DNA from: Adineta vaga
Taxonomy: Eukaryota > Rotifera
Direction: 5' to 3'
Length of the DNA stretch: 64,000 nucleotides
Assembly (NCBI GenBank): GCA_021613535.1
Contig: CP075495.1
Span: forward strand, 620,001 to 684,000
Made by a program: the position numbers and the translations under genes
Notes under the pieces: generated by a model
Seen by the model: the letters and a program-made list of their open reading frames with translations, nothing else
Databases searched by the model: none
Told to the model about the DNA's origin: nothing
Part shown: one piece after another, positions 1 through 11,221 of the stretch
Layout of the letters: every line of letters starts with the position of its first letter
Position numbering within the stretch: the first letter of the stretch is position 1

Positions 1-676
1 TGCTCATCAGCATCAAGTATTATTCCAGTTGGACAATCTAGTGTAACACCTGATGATAGTCCCTGTTCAGCTATTATTGTGCCATTCGGTGATCCCACCT
101 CAAAAAATTGTATTCTATCATTACCACATTCAGACACATACAATCGAAAAGTAATGGTAACAAAAATCCCACACGGACCATAAAGCATGTTGGATGATGA
201 TCCAAATGAACCAGTGCCGGCAACTGTGGCAACTGTACTTGTCATATTATTTAACGATTTTGCCAACACCCGGTGCTTATCCGTTATAGAACAATATAAA
301 GTATTGTTGATATCGATGAAAAGTCCGGCACAGCGTCCAGTATTATTCATGACAATCGTAGTACTACTTGGACTTATCGTTTTCTTTTCTATTCGAAAAG
401 GATTGTTTAGATCAACAAAGATATCATTCATATCGTTGATGAAAAGAGCGTATGGTTCATCAGAATAAGTAATAAGTGATGTTTTTAAATTATATGAATT
501 TGTAGTCAACCACACATCTATTCGCTCATCCTTTTGTTCACTTACATAGATAGTATTATTAGTACTGATGAATAGACTATTAACACGATGATTACCGCCA
601 TTATACTTAATAATATCTATAGGAGATGGATTCCATGTAGCATTTGGACAAAGTTTCGGTTGATTGTATGAAATCG
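1..676 (-). CDS. NHL-repeat protein, 3' part (runs off left edge)
   Basis: Reading leftward on the minus strand, one frame is open from a splice acceptor (ctatttag, exon start about 676) to position 1. It begins CPNATWNPSP, a phrase I recall from the large bdelloid NHL-repeat family, and continues with degenerate NHL blades: NTIYVSEQKDERIDVW, NTLYCSITDKHRVL, TVAGTGSFGSSSNMLYGPCG, LYVSECGNDRIQFF and LDCPTGIILDADE. NHL blades build a beta-propeller used for protein or ligand binding. These blades are divergent from each other and unlike the near-identical cassette of genes A-F, so this is the conventional, slowly diverged type. No upstream exon or signal peptide was located between 677 and 1111, and the 3' end is outside the window. 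Family assignment is firm; function and membrane attachment are unknown. Confidence 0.75.
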
Positions 677-1111
677 CTAAATAGGAAGAAAACAAATATG
701 AATTATTTCTCGTAAATGATTTTCATACAGAGAGAATGTGTTGTAATTCCATTGAAAGTAAATACTATAACGATCAATAACATATTTGATACATTATCAT
801 TTGACATGACGATCGAGTAACTCTCCTTTTTATGTCAAATAAATTTTTGTAGAAAGTAATTCTTTTTTTTATGATTTACATTTTTTATAGAAAATTAAAT
901 AGAAACAATGTTCCTTTCTCTGTTTCAGCTTTTTATTTATTTGTCTACTTCTAGTTCTTGAAAAGTCAGATATTTAAATAAACAAATAAAACTTTGTTCC
1001 ATAAAAAAAAGTCATAATCATGATTTAAGATTGAATAAACATAACGTTCTCATTTTTATTTTATTTAAAAAAATAATAATTAAAAATTTGTTATTGAAGA
1101 TTACAAAAGTT
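677..1111. other. Intergenic, no gene seen
   Basis: AT-rich sequence with stop codons in all frames. It should hold the upstream exon(s) or promoter of the NHL gene to the left and the 3' flank of the PARP-like gene to the right. I could not place either with confidence. Confidence 0.5.
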
Positions 1112-2341
1112 TTAAACTTGAAAAAGACATCCACGATAAACACGATCTTCAACATAATCTTCGACATAATTTCCTGATGGTAACGGATCATTATTCTTTT
1201 GTTTTAAAAGTTCTAAATTTGGATCTTGATTAACTACAATAATCCATGAAAGAATTTGCCTTTTACTTTTTACACAAAATTCATCAGCACCGAATGGATG
1301 TTCATAATAGATCGTATCATATCCTTCAACAGTCTTCCATAGAGTTGGATCAGTAATACGTTTTGTCTTTCCTAAGTCAACTCGAGCACATATATACGCA
1401 CCGAATTGATTTGCTTTGAATTCTGTATGATTAAGTGACGTAGCGAAATAAACTCCTGGTCCAATCCAACCTTTCGGTGATGGTTCGAAATTGTTTTTAG
1501 CGATCATCGATGCAAATTTATGACTTGTTTGATGAAAACCAATTACTATTTGACCATCTTGAGTTTTTTCCGGTGAATATTTTGTATTACCAGAATGATA
1601 CATAATTACATGATAAAGATCTCGTGATGAACAATTCTCTCCATGACTACATCGTGAACTTTGCCAATAACTTGTTTGTTGATCATTTGTTATTGAAAGT
1701 GGTAAAAAACGTAAATGATGATCATCATATTTTACTTTTTCTTTAGCTGGTCGATCAGGTCGATAATAAAACCATAGACGATAATAATGTAAATATTCTA
1801 CTAACAACAATATCAATGCAGGAACTAATGTAAATCCAGCAAGTATTGAATAACCTAATCCAATTGGACTATATCGATTAGCACAAACACAAGAGAGAAT
1901 AAATGCAATAAAGCGCATAATTTCAAATAGAATTAAGATTAATAAACGTGTTAATAGAACAAGATGAGGATGTTGAAGATAACATTCACAACGAATACAT
2001 GTTAATGTAGAAAAATTTCATGCAAATATTTGAGAACAACAACCAACTTTTTCACGATCTGATTCAAATAAAATGGGTCCAATATAACGAAGTGAAACAT
2101 AACTTAAATTAGCAATGAATATGATAAATGATGAAGCTAATTCAATTAATAAAATAATGATAGGAAAAGCTATTGAATCACTTTTAGCTGATGATAAATC
2201 AGTACATAAAACAATAAAACGAATAATAAAGAATATTGTACAAATTGTATGTAATGTTACCAACCAACGATAACGTCTGAGATCGTCTTTTAACCACATG
2301 ACAATCGAGTATTCAATTTGAAAAAGATGAAAAGATTTCAA
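1112..2341 (-). pseudogene. Multi-pass membrane protein with PARP-like C-terminus, broken by in-frame TGA
   Basis: One minus-strand frame runs from ATG (2341) to TAA (1112), 409 codons, interrupted only by a TGA at 2020-2018. The codons after the stop (LTCIRCECYLQHPH, then LVLLTRLLILILFEIM) stay in the same frame and align with the intact paralogue at 2583-3791 (MTCIRLDCHQNRPQ), so this is one gene, not two. The N-terminal half has several hydrophobic segments. The C-terminal ~170 residues carry a PARP-like ADP-ribosyltransferase pattern: FHQT, then GPGVYFATS, then a GYDTIYY...DEFCVK...ILSW tail like that of Gig2-type PARP-like domains. The His and Tyr of the H-Y-x triad are present. No GT-AG intron removes the TGA. 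Either a young pseudogene, a truncated protein, readthrough, or a base error. It is head-to-head with its paralogue. Confidence 0.7.
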
Positions 2342-2582
2342 TGGTAAAACAGAGTCACAGACACTTAAGAATAACGTAGAGATTCCTTTTTACCAACTTG
2401 AATCTTTCACCGAAAATCATCGAATGCTCCGAGTTTTTCTTTTCTTCAAACAATCATAGGTAAAAACCAAGTGAGGTACATTTTTCTTTCGCGTGATGTT
2501 GGCAAACATTAAACGCACAGAAGAAAAAACAATTTGAAACACTCGGATGTAAGAATTACTTACAACAAATCAAGAACAAACC
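2342..2582. promoter_or_regulatory. Shared divergent promoter region
   Basis: A 241-nt gap separates the start codons of two divergently transcribed PARP-like paralogues, so both promoters must lie here or overlap upstream. No TATA box or other motif stands out; inference from gene layout only. Confidence 0.4.
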
Positions 2583-3791
2583 ATGGTCTCTATTTGTCGA
2601 CAGCCAATTAACTGTTATAATGATCGAACAAGATGTAAAACAATGTTTGTTTTCCATATATTCGATTTCATCTTCTTTATCATTCGACTCAGTCTTGTTT
2701 CCAATGATATTTCAAAGAAAGTTTCAGAAACAATGCCTTTTCTTATTCCAATTCTTATCTTTGATCTACTTGGTTCAATTCCTATTATTATTTGTAATTT
2801 CATTTATTTATTTATGCGATGTTGTATTGATCCATTATCTAATTCAGATACAACTTGTTCATCATTATGGCCAATTGCAACCATGACATGTATTCGACTT
2901 GATTGTCATCAAAATCGTCCACAAGCTATTCTTTTAGTGAGAATTCTATTTATTTTGATTTCATTTATTCTACGATTTATATGTTTTGTTATTGGTGCAT
3001 CTTGTTCTGCTCGTTTTCAATCTCAATGTACAGCATATGCTGTTGTTGCTGGATTTGCCATTGTTTCATCAATCATTGTTATTATAGTCGAATTTGTTCA
3101 TTTTTTTCGTTTATGGAATTATAATCCAACTGATAATCGAAATAATGATGGAAAAAGTAATTATTCAACACTATCTCAACCAAAAATGATTACGAAAACT
3201 CATCGTCGTCATCTTCGTTTTATTCATAAATCATTATTAAATGATGACAATTCCGAAGGCTTTCGACGTTCACGATGTAAACAAGGAAAGGATTGTATAA
3301 GTCAAAGTCTTCATCATTATTTATTATATCATTCACTTGAGAAACATAATATTCCAGATTTTTCAACTTTATCTGATAAAGAAACGAAATGTTTCATTGC
3401 ATTTTATCAAACAACTACTGATGAAGCGTATCTTATTGCTCAAAATGGATTTCCCTATGGATCAGATCCAGCTAATCACTTCAAAGATTATTTACATCTT
3501 CGAAAAGATATTTTCTTTACACGTACATGTAATTATTCAACATGTGAAGCAGTTGTTTGTGTTCAATTGAATTTAGGAAGAACATATACACTTCTAAATA
3601 TTACAAGTATCGATGATTTAAATCAATATTTTACTAAAGCTGATGGACAATATGATACAATTTATGTAACACATTCCAATCGAATATATATACGAGTACC
3701 TGATCAAATTGAACGATGGATTATAACAATAACTCCAAAAGGAAAAATCAATGATGATCTTGATGGAAATTTTTATCGACCTTGTCTTTAA
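2583..3791 (+). CDS. Multi-pass membrane protein with degenerate PARP-like C-terminus
   Basis: Intronless 402-aa protein and divergent paralogue of 1112-2341. Hydrophobic segments lie at roughly residues 20-40, 50-75, 115-140 and 148-172, followed by a soluble C-terminal half. That half aligns with the neighbour's PARP-like domain, but the catalytic signature is gone: FHQT has become FYQT, and the GPGVYFAT loop is replaced by LRKDIFFTRT, so the His and Tyr of the triad are missing. The C-terminal fold signature (GQYDTIYV, then QIERWIITI, ending GNFYRPCL) is kept. I infer a catalytically inactive pseudo-enzyme that may still bind ligand or partner. The start is the first ATG after upstream stops and gives a length matching the paralogue. 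The membrane role is unknown. Confidence 0.75.
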   Translation: MVSICRQPINCYNDRTRCKTMFVFHIFDFIFFIIRLSLVSNDISKKVSETMPFLIPILIFDLLGSIPIIICNFIYLFMRCCIDPLSNSDTTCSSLWPIATMTCIRLDCHQNRPQAILLVRILFILISFILRFICFVIGASCSARFQSQCTAYAVVAGFAIVSSIIVIIVEFVHFFRLWNYNPTDNRNNDGKSNYSTLSQPKMITKTHRRHLRFIHKSLLNDDNSEGFRRSRCKQGKDCISQSLHHYLLYHSLEKHNIPDFSTLSDKETKCFIAFYQTTTDEAYLIAQNGFPYGSDPANHFKDYLHLRKDIFFTRTCNYSTCEAVVCVQLNLGRTYTLLNITSIDDLNQYFTKADGQYDTIYVTHSNRIYIRVPDQIERWIITITPKGKINDDLDGNFYRPCL

Positions 3792-4089
3792 TAAAACTTC
3801 CATTGATTATACATCACTTTTTCTTTTCTTCGTTCTTCACGTTGATCTTAAAATGTATTATTTTTTTTAATATTTCAGTAACAATTTTTGCATTAATAAT
3901 GATTCCATATGCTTGACTGTTTTTACCAACTCAAGAAAGAGAAAAACAAAACAACAATCCATGAGAAAATGATTTTTTTTTTCAATAATGTTTTCGTCAT
4001 GATAATGAGATGGGTATGGCTATATGTATCTTTTCTCTACATTCACACATTGTATCGATAGAAATTAGTTTCTAAACATTGAAATTATC

Positions 4090-4504
4090 TGGGTCTTGAT
4101 CTATAAGAATAATCCATGAACGAATTTGATCTGTGTTTTAACACAAAACTCATCAGCACCTAATGGATGTTCATAAACTGCTGAAAAAGGATTTCCTGCT
4201 GGAACGGCTAAAGCTTCTAAATATAAAGAATATTTACGCCTTGATAAGAAAGTTGTTTTCAGACGCAATTATATGTGCACGTTTGAATTTAGGAAGATTA
4301 TTAGTAATTTCTAAAGCTGAAAGTCTTAATCTTGATGATTATTTTGCACGTGCCGATGGTAGATATGATTCAGTTCATGTCACAAATAAGGATGAGATTT
4401 ATCTTCGAATGCCAAGTCAAATTGAAAAATGGATAATAAGTATTCATTCAAAAGTGAATGTTAATGATAAACTTGATGGAAATTTTTATCGACCTTGTCT
4501 TTAA
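4090..4504 (+). pseudogene. Mosaic relic of both PARP-like paralogues
   Basis: About 4090-4175 matches the 3' coding part of the minus-strand gene (compare 1220-1305: shared aataatccatga, tcatcagcacc and aatggatgttcata) in the same orientation as there. Directly after it, about 4180-4504 matches the plus-strand gene: KGFPAGTAKASKYKEYL in one frame resembles NGFPYGSDPANHFKDYL, then about one base is lost near 4260 and ICARLNLGR...QIEKWII continues in another frame to the identical ending GNFYRPCL. The apparent 113-aa ORF (4163-4504) therefore starts in anti-sense sequence of one parent and ends in a frameshifted copy of the other. It is a rearranged, non-functional fragment. Confidence 0.7.
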
Positions 4505-4915
4505 TAGAACAACTTTTTCTTCTTATATTTTGTATATTGAGAGTATAGAGATGGTCCAGTTTTCTCACGTACCGTCTACACTCTGGAAAAAAAACTTATC
4601 TTGTATAATAAAAGATTTTGAAATAAATGTATTCACTTTCTTGTTTTATAATACATACAAAATGATATATGATGGTTATCAACTGTGTGTGGGTGTCACG
4701 TTAGTGATGTTGTATAAAGTACAATGAATTCTAAGTTTTTCTTTTTCGTATAACACTACTTACACAATTTATATTAGCATAATCATTGGTTCGATCTGTG
4801 TATCTATAGCATTATTCGTCATTCATCGTTTTGTGTTTTTGCTCATTTCCGATAACTTCTGTCAGACTGCGATGTACAAATGTGTATATCTGTATTTAGG
4901 TATTCTTGTTTATTA
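4505..4915. other. Intergenic, nothing recognised
   Basis: AT-rich spacer between the mosaic relic and the decayed P-loop gene. Short ORFs here have no family resemblance. Confidence 0.5.
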
Positions 4916-5714
4916 CTAATTCAAGCAAAGTTTATATAGTTCTATGTATTCACAGGATGCTGCAGCTTGTGCCTTCCTTGTGCACATTATAGGTTGCTTC
5001 ACAATGAACACATTTTTCAATAAATGTTGTGCGCATTTCAAGAATATTCCGATATTCAGCATATAGATAGCCTTTTCATTCTTTTGAGCGAATGATTCGT
5101 GTCGAAAACAGCCCATATAGAAAACGCCTTGTTCGAAGAATTCTTCTATTAATTCTTGTCGTTGTTGTAAGCTTAAATTTTCTTTCATATAAATATCTTG
5201 TTTGTTAATACGGTCAGCTAAACTAAAGACAAGTGCGAATATGTGCACATTTGTCACATCATGTGTAATATAAGCATCAAGAAATTCTTTGATTTTTCGT
5301 TGCTGTTTGTAACACCACTTTTCTTCAATTCTAAAAAAAGATCTAAAATAAAAACACGATCACTTTTTAATTTTAATTTCGTGAATGTTAAAAGGTATAG
5401 ACAATGAGACCACCATATCGAGAAATGTATTTTGCATTTCTAAAATTGATTCATATTCTCGTGTCAAAGCAGCAATATTCTTTGTACTATAATATTTTTC
5501 TTGTATTGCTCCCATAAAAAACAAATCCTTTGCAAAAAATATAATATGTAACTTGTTTCGTTGCCTCATAGGATCGTTTATCTCAAGATTTGTAAAAAAC
5601 ATCACCAAGAATATTTGCCACAGTTGACTTTCCAGCTCCTTCTGCTCCAATAAGTATAATATTTCGATAAATATAACTTTTGAATTGATATTTATTATGT
5701 ATGGCATTCGTCAT
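4916..5714 (-). pseudogene. Decayed P-loop NTPase gene
   Basis: From an ATG at 5714 the minus strand reads YRNIILIGAEGAGKSTVANI: a beta-strand followed by a complete Walker A motif (GAEGAGKST, residues 23-31). The frame stops at a TGA (5585-5583) after SYIY...LGDVFYKS. Further coding-like segments continue in other frames, including DKRSYEATKQVTYYI, an open stretch down to 5360, and 5257-4916 (HIFALVFSLADRINKQDIY). This is the pattern of one gene broken by several indels. Walker B and further GTPase motifs could not be placed, so I do not name the NTPase class; AIG1/GIMAP-like or dynamin-like GTPases are possible. Confidence 0.5.
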
Positions 5715-5927
5715 TTTAAAATTTCAATTAATCAAATTCACACAAATAAAATGATGTCGATGAAAAGAAGTTTGATTGTTATTTCGAAAAAAAAGATTTA
5801 TTATACATAATAGAAATTCGCTGATAATATTAGACATTCTCTAAAATGTGATATAAATTAAAAAGGAGAAAACAAGCAGGGTTAAAGTTAAGTGGATGAA
5901 GATAAATAAATAAATATATATATATAT

Positions 5928-6929
5928 TCACACCCAAACCCATTCTTTACCATTATCAGAGAGATCTTTCGCCATTGGATGTCGTAATTGATTAATATAA
6001 ATCGATGGTTCTTCAGGTGAATATTCTCGACCAAGTGCTAATTTTGTTTGAAGTATTGAACCCATTGATGGTTGAATATTTGCCGGAGGTTTATAATGAA
6101 TTATTTGTGGTGTAATTGGACGACGAACACGATCGAGATGAAGAGCAGTTTCATTCATAATTGGTATATCGAATGTTGTACTTGGTTGTATAATTGATGA
6201 AACATATTGTTTCGTTGTATCATTTGCAAATAGAGGTTGTCGTAATCGTGCAATATTAATCGATGTTTCTTGAGCTGGTTCTTCTTCTGTAAGTGCATAA
6301 TGTGTTTTAAGAATTGTTCCAGTTGATGGTCGAGTATTTAGAGGAATTTTATATGTAGTTGGGTGTGATAAACTTGTTCGTTGACGATGATCAAGTTGAA
6401 CAGAACTTTCCAGAGGTTCTGCATAATGATCAAGAACACGTATTTGTGAAATAGATGTAATCTTTTTCTTTCTTCCTCCTGATTGTTGATGACGTGCATG
6501 ATTAATATGAATTGGTGTTTCATGTATTTCTTCATTGTAAATATTCATACTCATTGGAGTTGTACGTAAAATAACATTTGATTTTTGTTTTATATTGGCT
6601 GGTGCTTTATATTCATATGGATACGATACTTCGGAACGACGAAGTTGATGTGCAAGAAAACCTGTATCATCAAATAATCGAATATCTTCAGTAAACATTG
6701 GTTGTAAAATTCTCGTTGCTCTGCCTGAAGTTCCCGAAGAACCTACAGGTAAACGTCGATTAATCATATTGGCAATATAGTGTTCATCTTCATACATATC
6801 TACCGATGGGAATAGATTCGAAATATGAGATACTCGACTTGGGAATAATGATGATGATCCAATATTCTTTAAAAAAAAAAAAACTTTTACATTAATAAAC
6901 TATTTTTCACTTACCTTTGGTTGATTCAT
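5928..6929 (-). CDS. Orphan protein with degenerate internal repeats, two exons
   Basis: Exon 1 (6929-6915) encodes MNQPK. A 48-nt GT-AG intron (6914-6867, donor gtaagt) in phase 0 joins it to NIGSSSLFPS and then a long open frame to TGA at 5928. The product is about 317 aa, hydrophilic, with no signal peptide or membrane segment and no domain I recognise. It contains about four loosely repeated blocks of 45-60 residues, each with a P-S-x-x-x-I-L-x-T-like segment followed by an acidic stretch and an xHINxxRxP-like end (INHARH, INIARLRQP, LHLDRVRRP, INQLRHP). The start is chosen because the short first exon supplies an ATG with a clean splice; an internal ATG at 6797 is the alternative. Repeated short linear motifs suggest a scaffold or structural role, but this is a guess. 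Confidence 0.65.
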
Positions 6930-9160
6930 GATAGACACACAACTAATAATACGTATATCTTCTAAAACAAAACAAAAATAATCAATAAATACTCTCATCT
7001 ACCATAAGAACAACGAAGACTAAAACAGAATCGCTATGAATGTTCTACGCAATAACTAACAAGAAAAAGAAAGAAACTAGTGTCTATTATCTATCAATGT
7101 CGTTTGAAGAGAAAAAAAACAACGACAGAAAAAAATTTGATTTGTATTCGGTCATCAGTGGGCAGCTGTACTGTCGAGAGAATTGTAGAAAGAAAAAGAA
7201 TATTATATATTACAGAAACTTCTTTTTCGTTGATGATATCGTTTATAGATGGAAGATAATGACCGATATATACATACAGAAGGACAAATGTATAGCGTAG
7301 GATAAAAGATAATACATATACAAATACAAAAATAGTTTATATTGTTGAGAGACATCAGACTATCTTTGATATCAATATTTATAAGTTAATAAATAAATGT
7401 GAAAACTTCGCATTTCATCCGAAAGTTATGTGTACTGTAAAAAAGTATATGAGAGAAAGATTAAAATTATCATGAGAAATCTTTTCGATATACACGTTCT
7501 ATGATCACTTGTTTCTGAATGATATGAATTTTTGTGTTTGTATCTAGCGGAAATATCGTTGTAAACAACCTCCTGAATCGATAAAAAATACATGATGATA
7601 GATACGGACATCAGCATTTGGGATGTTTTTTGACAAGTTTTAGTTAGAAAACTAGGATTTTATTCAAAACTAACACCATATTTAGAATCAGCTTTAAAAA
7701 AATCGCTGTACCCTCTCTTCTCGGGGATGATCTGGCCAAAAATCACAATTTTTTCTATAACTCAATTATTCCTTGACAGATCGATCTCATCTTCGAACTC
7801 GACCGAGATATTGATGAGACTGAACTGTATATCCTTTCAAAAGTTATCGTATAAACGGCCGGGCACACTGATCGATTCTATAGTGTCCTCACTTTTCAAG
7901 TAGACAAAAACAAAACAATTCTATAAACCTTGGTTTTTTTCTTTCTTGTTCTGTTTCATCATGTTAAGTAAACATCAATACATTCAATGAAATGCAGAAT
8001 AATGAGAATAATTATCAAGAATATTATCAACAGATTAATCAATGGGAAAAATTCAAATCCAAGAAGGGTGTGAGTGATAGGGCATTAAAAAGTATGTAAT
8101 GTTAAATCACATCGTCATCCATATCCTCAATTCGAAATTTTCTCTTTAGAAGAGAAACATTTCTAAACTGACAAACATATTCAAAGTGTTTTATGTTCGT
8201 CAAACATTTCGAAGATTTCTTTTTGCAAAGAAAAGAATTCTTTCGTTAAGTATTCGAGTGTTTTTTTACTTGTTGGAAAAAATTTCATTTGATTTTTTTC
8301 GTCGACAAAGTAAGTTTTGTATGAAGAAATCTTTGAAGAAATGAATTTCGACTGAAATATATCATTTATCTTTGTTCTCCAATAAATAAAGTTCCGTAAA
8401 AATTTCAGTTTATGTTCTTTTACTTTTCTTTATAAGGTTAGACTTCTTCTAAATGAGATAAGCGAGTTCCAAGAGAGATTATATTGTATGCCTTCACTTA
8501 TCTTAAGCATAACTTATGAATCATTTTTTTTGTTGGGTTCAGTTTAAATTGTGAGAAGCGCACACGTTTATGTTCATCTCTAGCGAGACAAGTAGACATA
8601 TTGATTAAAATCTAGAAGAAGTACAGATGAACATCTATCAGATAAGTTTCTTCACGCAAAATGTGATTTTTTTATCACTGAATATCATGAAGGAGATGTG
8701 TGTGATTCAAAAATTGAGTAAGAATGAAAAGAATTTATAATATAAGATCTAAAACTAAGAATTTCCCAAACAATGTCAAATACTTCTACTAGTATATAAA
8801 GGAAATTAAATCTTATTTTATTTATCATACTAAAACGTGTTGTATCGACAAAAGAGAAGTATTTGAGTATAAATGAATAAACACATATTCTCTTTTGAAA
8901 ACTAACAGTTTCTGAAGTTTAAAAGAATCTTTCATAGATCTAACAGAGCTTTTAGTGATGCTATTTGAAAATTTTCAAAGAATATGAAGAAAAATTTAGT
9001 CATCGAACGAAATATTTTTCGACTTATATTGTAAAATAAATATTATTATTCTACACACAATAAAGATACTCTGATAGTCAAAATAAGTGATAATTCATTA
9101 CTGATTGACATAATTATTTTAGATTATTTCTTATCTTCTTTCTCTCAATTAAACGAATAA
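6930..9160. other. Long intergenic, one possible short exon
   Basis: Mostly AT-rich sequence with no recognised gene. One short coding-like stretch starts at 7992 (MQNNENNYQEYYQQINQWEK and on, 35 codons to 8099) and ends beside a possible splice donor (AAAAAGTATGT at about 8087-8097). It could be the first exon of an unrecognised gene, but no partner exon was found. The 7680-7900 stretch is slightly richer in G and C and resembles nothing I know. Confidence 0.35.
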
Positions 9161-11221
9161 ATGACAACAAAAACTCGTTTTAGTGATATTGATTGTTCAT
9201 TTAAAAGATTAACACCAATTTATGGTTTTCAAAGTCAAAAACTCGTTTCACTTGATGAAGCATTAAAACCAATTGAATCACAAATTGATCAATTACAATA
9301 TTATATAAAAATCGCAAAAAAACATTGTCATTATCCATCTTCAGATGGATTAACACGTGATGAATCAGCTTCGATTTATATTTATACAATGGAATGGGGT
9401 GAACAAACTTTATATCGTCTTTTAAATCAAGCATTAAGAAATGAAAATAGACAAATTATTAAAATTTGGTTTCCTTATTTAAAATTATTTCATTCTGCAT
9501 TGAATAAATTACCAACTGTTAAAGAAATTATTTGGAGAGGAATTCCTGAAGATATTGGAAAACATTTTATTAAAAATCAACTTTTAACTTGGTGGTCAAT
9601 CAATTCATGTTCATCATCTGTTAATGTTATTAAACATTTTCTTGGAGATAATCAAAAATCAACTATGTTTTTAATTGAAGCATTAAAAGGAAAAAAAGTA
9701 TCGGGTTATACAGAATATGAAAATGAAGATGAAATTATTTTATCAATGGGAACTCAATTTCGTGTCAAATCTAATGCATTAGATCATCCAAATGGATCAT
9801 ATATTGTTCATTTAATTGAAATTAATGATGACGAAGATAATGAAGATTCATTAGCAACAGCAACAAATCAAATTAGTTTAACAAAAATTAAAATAAATCA
9901 AAGTAAATTCATTTCAATTTAATCTTTTCTTTTTAATAAAATAAATCTCAAAATATTTACAAATTAAAAAGAAAATGAGATGTTCTTTGATCTTTTAATT
10001 GATAAAACAAAAGAAACGAATGATTTTCTTATTCCAAATCTCGTCAAAAAACAAAGAAAATTTTCGGTTTTTTTCTTTAATTTCTTCGAAAAAAATTAAA
10101 ATCAAATTTGTTTTCATTGAAATCTTTTCTATGAACAAAATTAATTCTAAAGAGCTTCTTAGAAAAGTTTCTTTTTGAATAAAATCTTCGATTCAAATAA
10201 ATCAAACATTTCTCATTTACTTTTAATCAAAAAATTCAAACTCAATTTCGAATGAAAATCAAATCAAAAAGAAAATCTTTCGTTTTTTCATCAATTTCAA
10301 ATCTTTTCTTTTCTTTGTTTAGAAACGAAATTTCAACAAAATGGAACAATTGTTGCGGGAGGAAATGGAGATGGAAATCAATTAAATCAACTCTATCTTC
10401 CTGTTGGAATCTTTGTTGATGAAAACAAAAACATTTTCATTGCTGATTATGGGAATCATCGTATTGTTGAATGGAAATGTGATGAAAAACAAGGACAAAT
10501 CATTGCAGGTGGAAATGGACAAGGAGAGAGAATAGATCAATTGAATCATCCATCAGATGTGATTGTTGATCAACAAAATCATTCAATCATCATTGCTGAT
10601 CAACACAACAGCCGAGTGATGCGATGGTCAAGAGATCAAAAACAACAAATTCTCATTCAAAATATTGATTGTTTTGGTTTAACAATGGATCAACATGGAT
10701 TTATTTATGTTTCTGATTATAAGAAGGATGAAGTGAGAAAATGGAAGTTAGAAAAGATTAATGAAAACAAAGAAGGAATATTAGTTGCAGGTGGAAATGG
10801 AAATGGAAATCAAAGAAATCAACTCAACTATCCTTCGTTCATCTTTGTTGATAAAGATCAATCTCTTTATGTTTCAGATTATTGGAATCATCGTGTGATG
10901 AAATGGAGAAAAGATGCGAAGGAAGGAATTGTTGTGGCTGGAGGAAATGGTCAAGGAAACAATCTTAATCAATTGAATCATCCTCGAGGATTGTTTGTTG
11001 ATGAATGGAATCAAATCTATGTGGCAGATTCGGTGAATCATCGAATAATGCGATGGTGTGAAGGAGATGAAGAAGGGGAGATTGTTGTTGGTGGAAATGG
11101 TTTTGGAAGTGAATCAAATCAATTGAATGGTCCTCGAGGTTTATCATTTGATTTTGAAGGAAATCTTTATGTTTCAGATTGTTGGAATCATCGAATTGTT
11201 CGATTTGATAAAATTCATTGA
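9161..11221 (+). CDS. Gene A: ART-NHL fusion protein
   Basis: Exon 1 is 9161-9902 and exon 2 is 10323-11221, joined by a 420-nt phase-1 GT-AG intron (donor gtaaat, acceptor tttgtttag); 546 aa. Exon 1 is an arginine-type ADP-ribosyltransferase domain: WRG (Arg of the R-S-E triad, about residue 127), a WWSINSCSSS region in place of the usual S-T-S, and YENEDEIILSMGT containing the E-x-E motif. Members transfer ADP-ribose from NAD to arginine on proteins. Exon 2 encodes six NHL blades. Variable residues include QLYLPVG and ADYGNHR (blade 1), LNHPSD and ADQHNSR (2), SDYKKDE (3), LNYPSF and SDYWNHR (4), LNHPRG and ADSVNHR (5), LNGPRG and SDCWNHR (6). No signal peptide or TM, so probably intracellular. 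Its 3' flank is shared with gene B. Confidence 0.85.
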
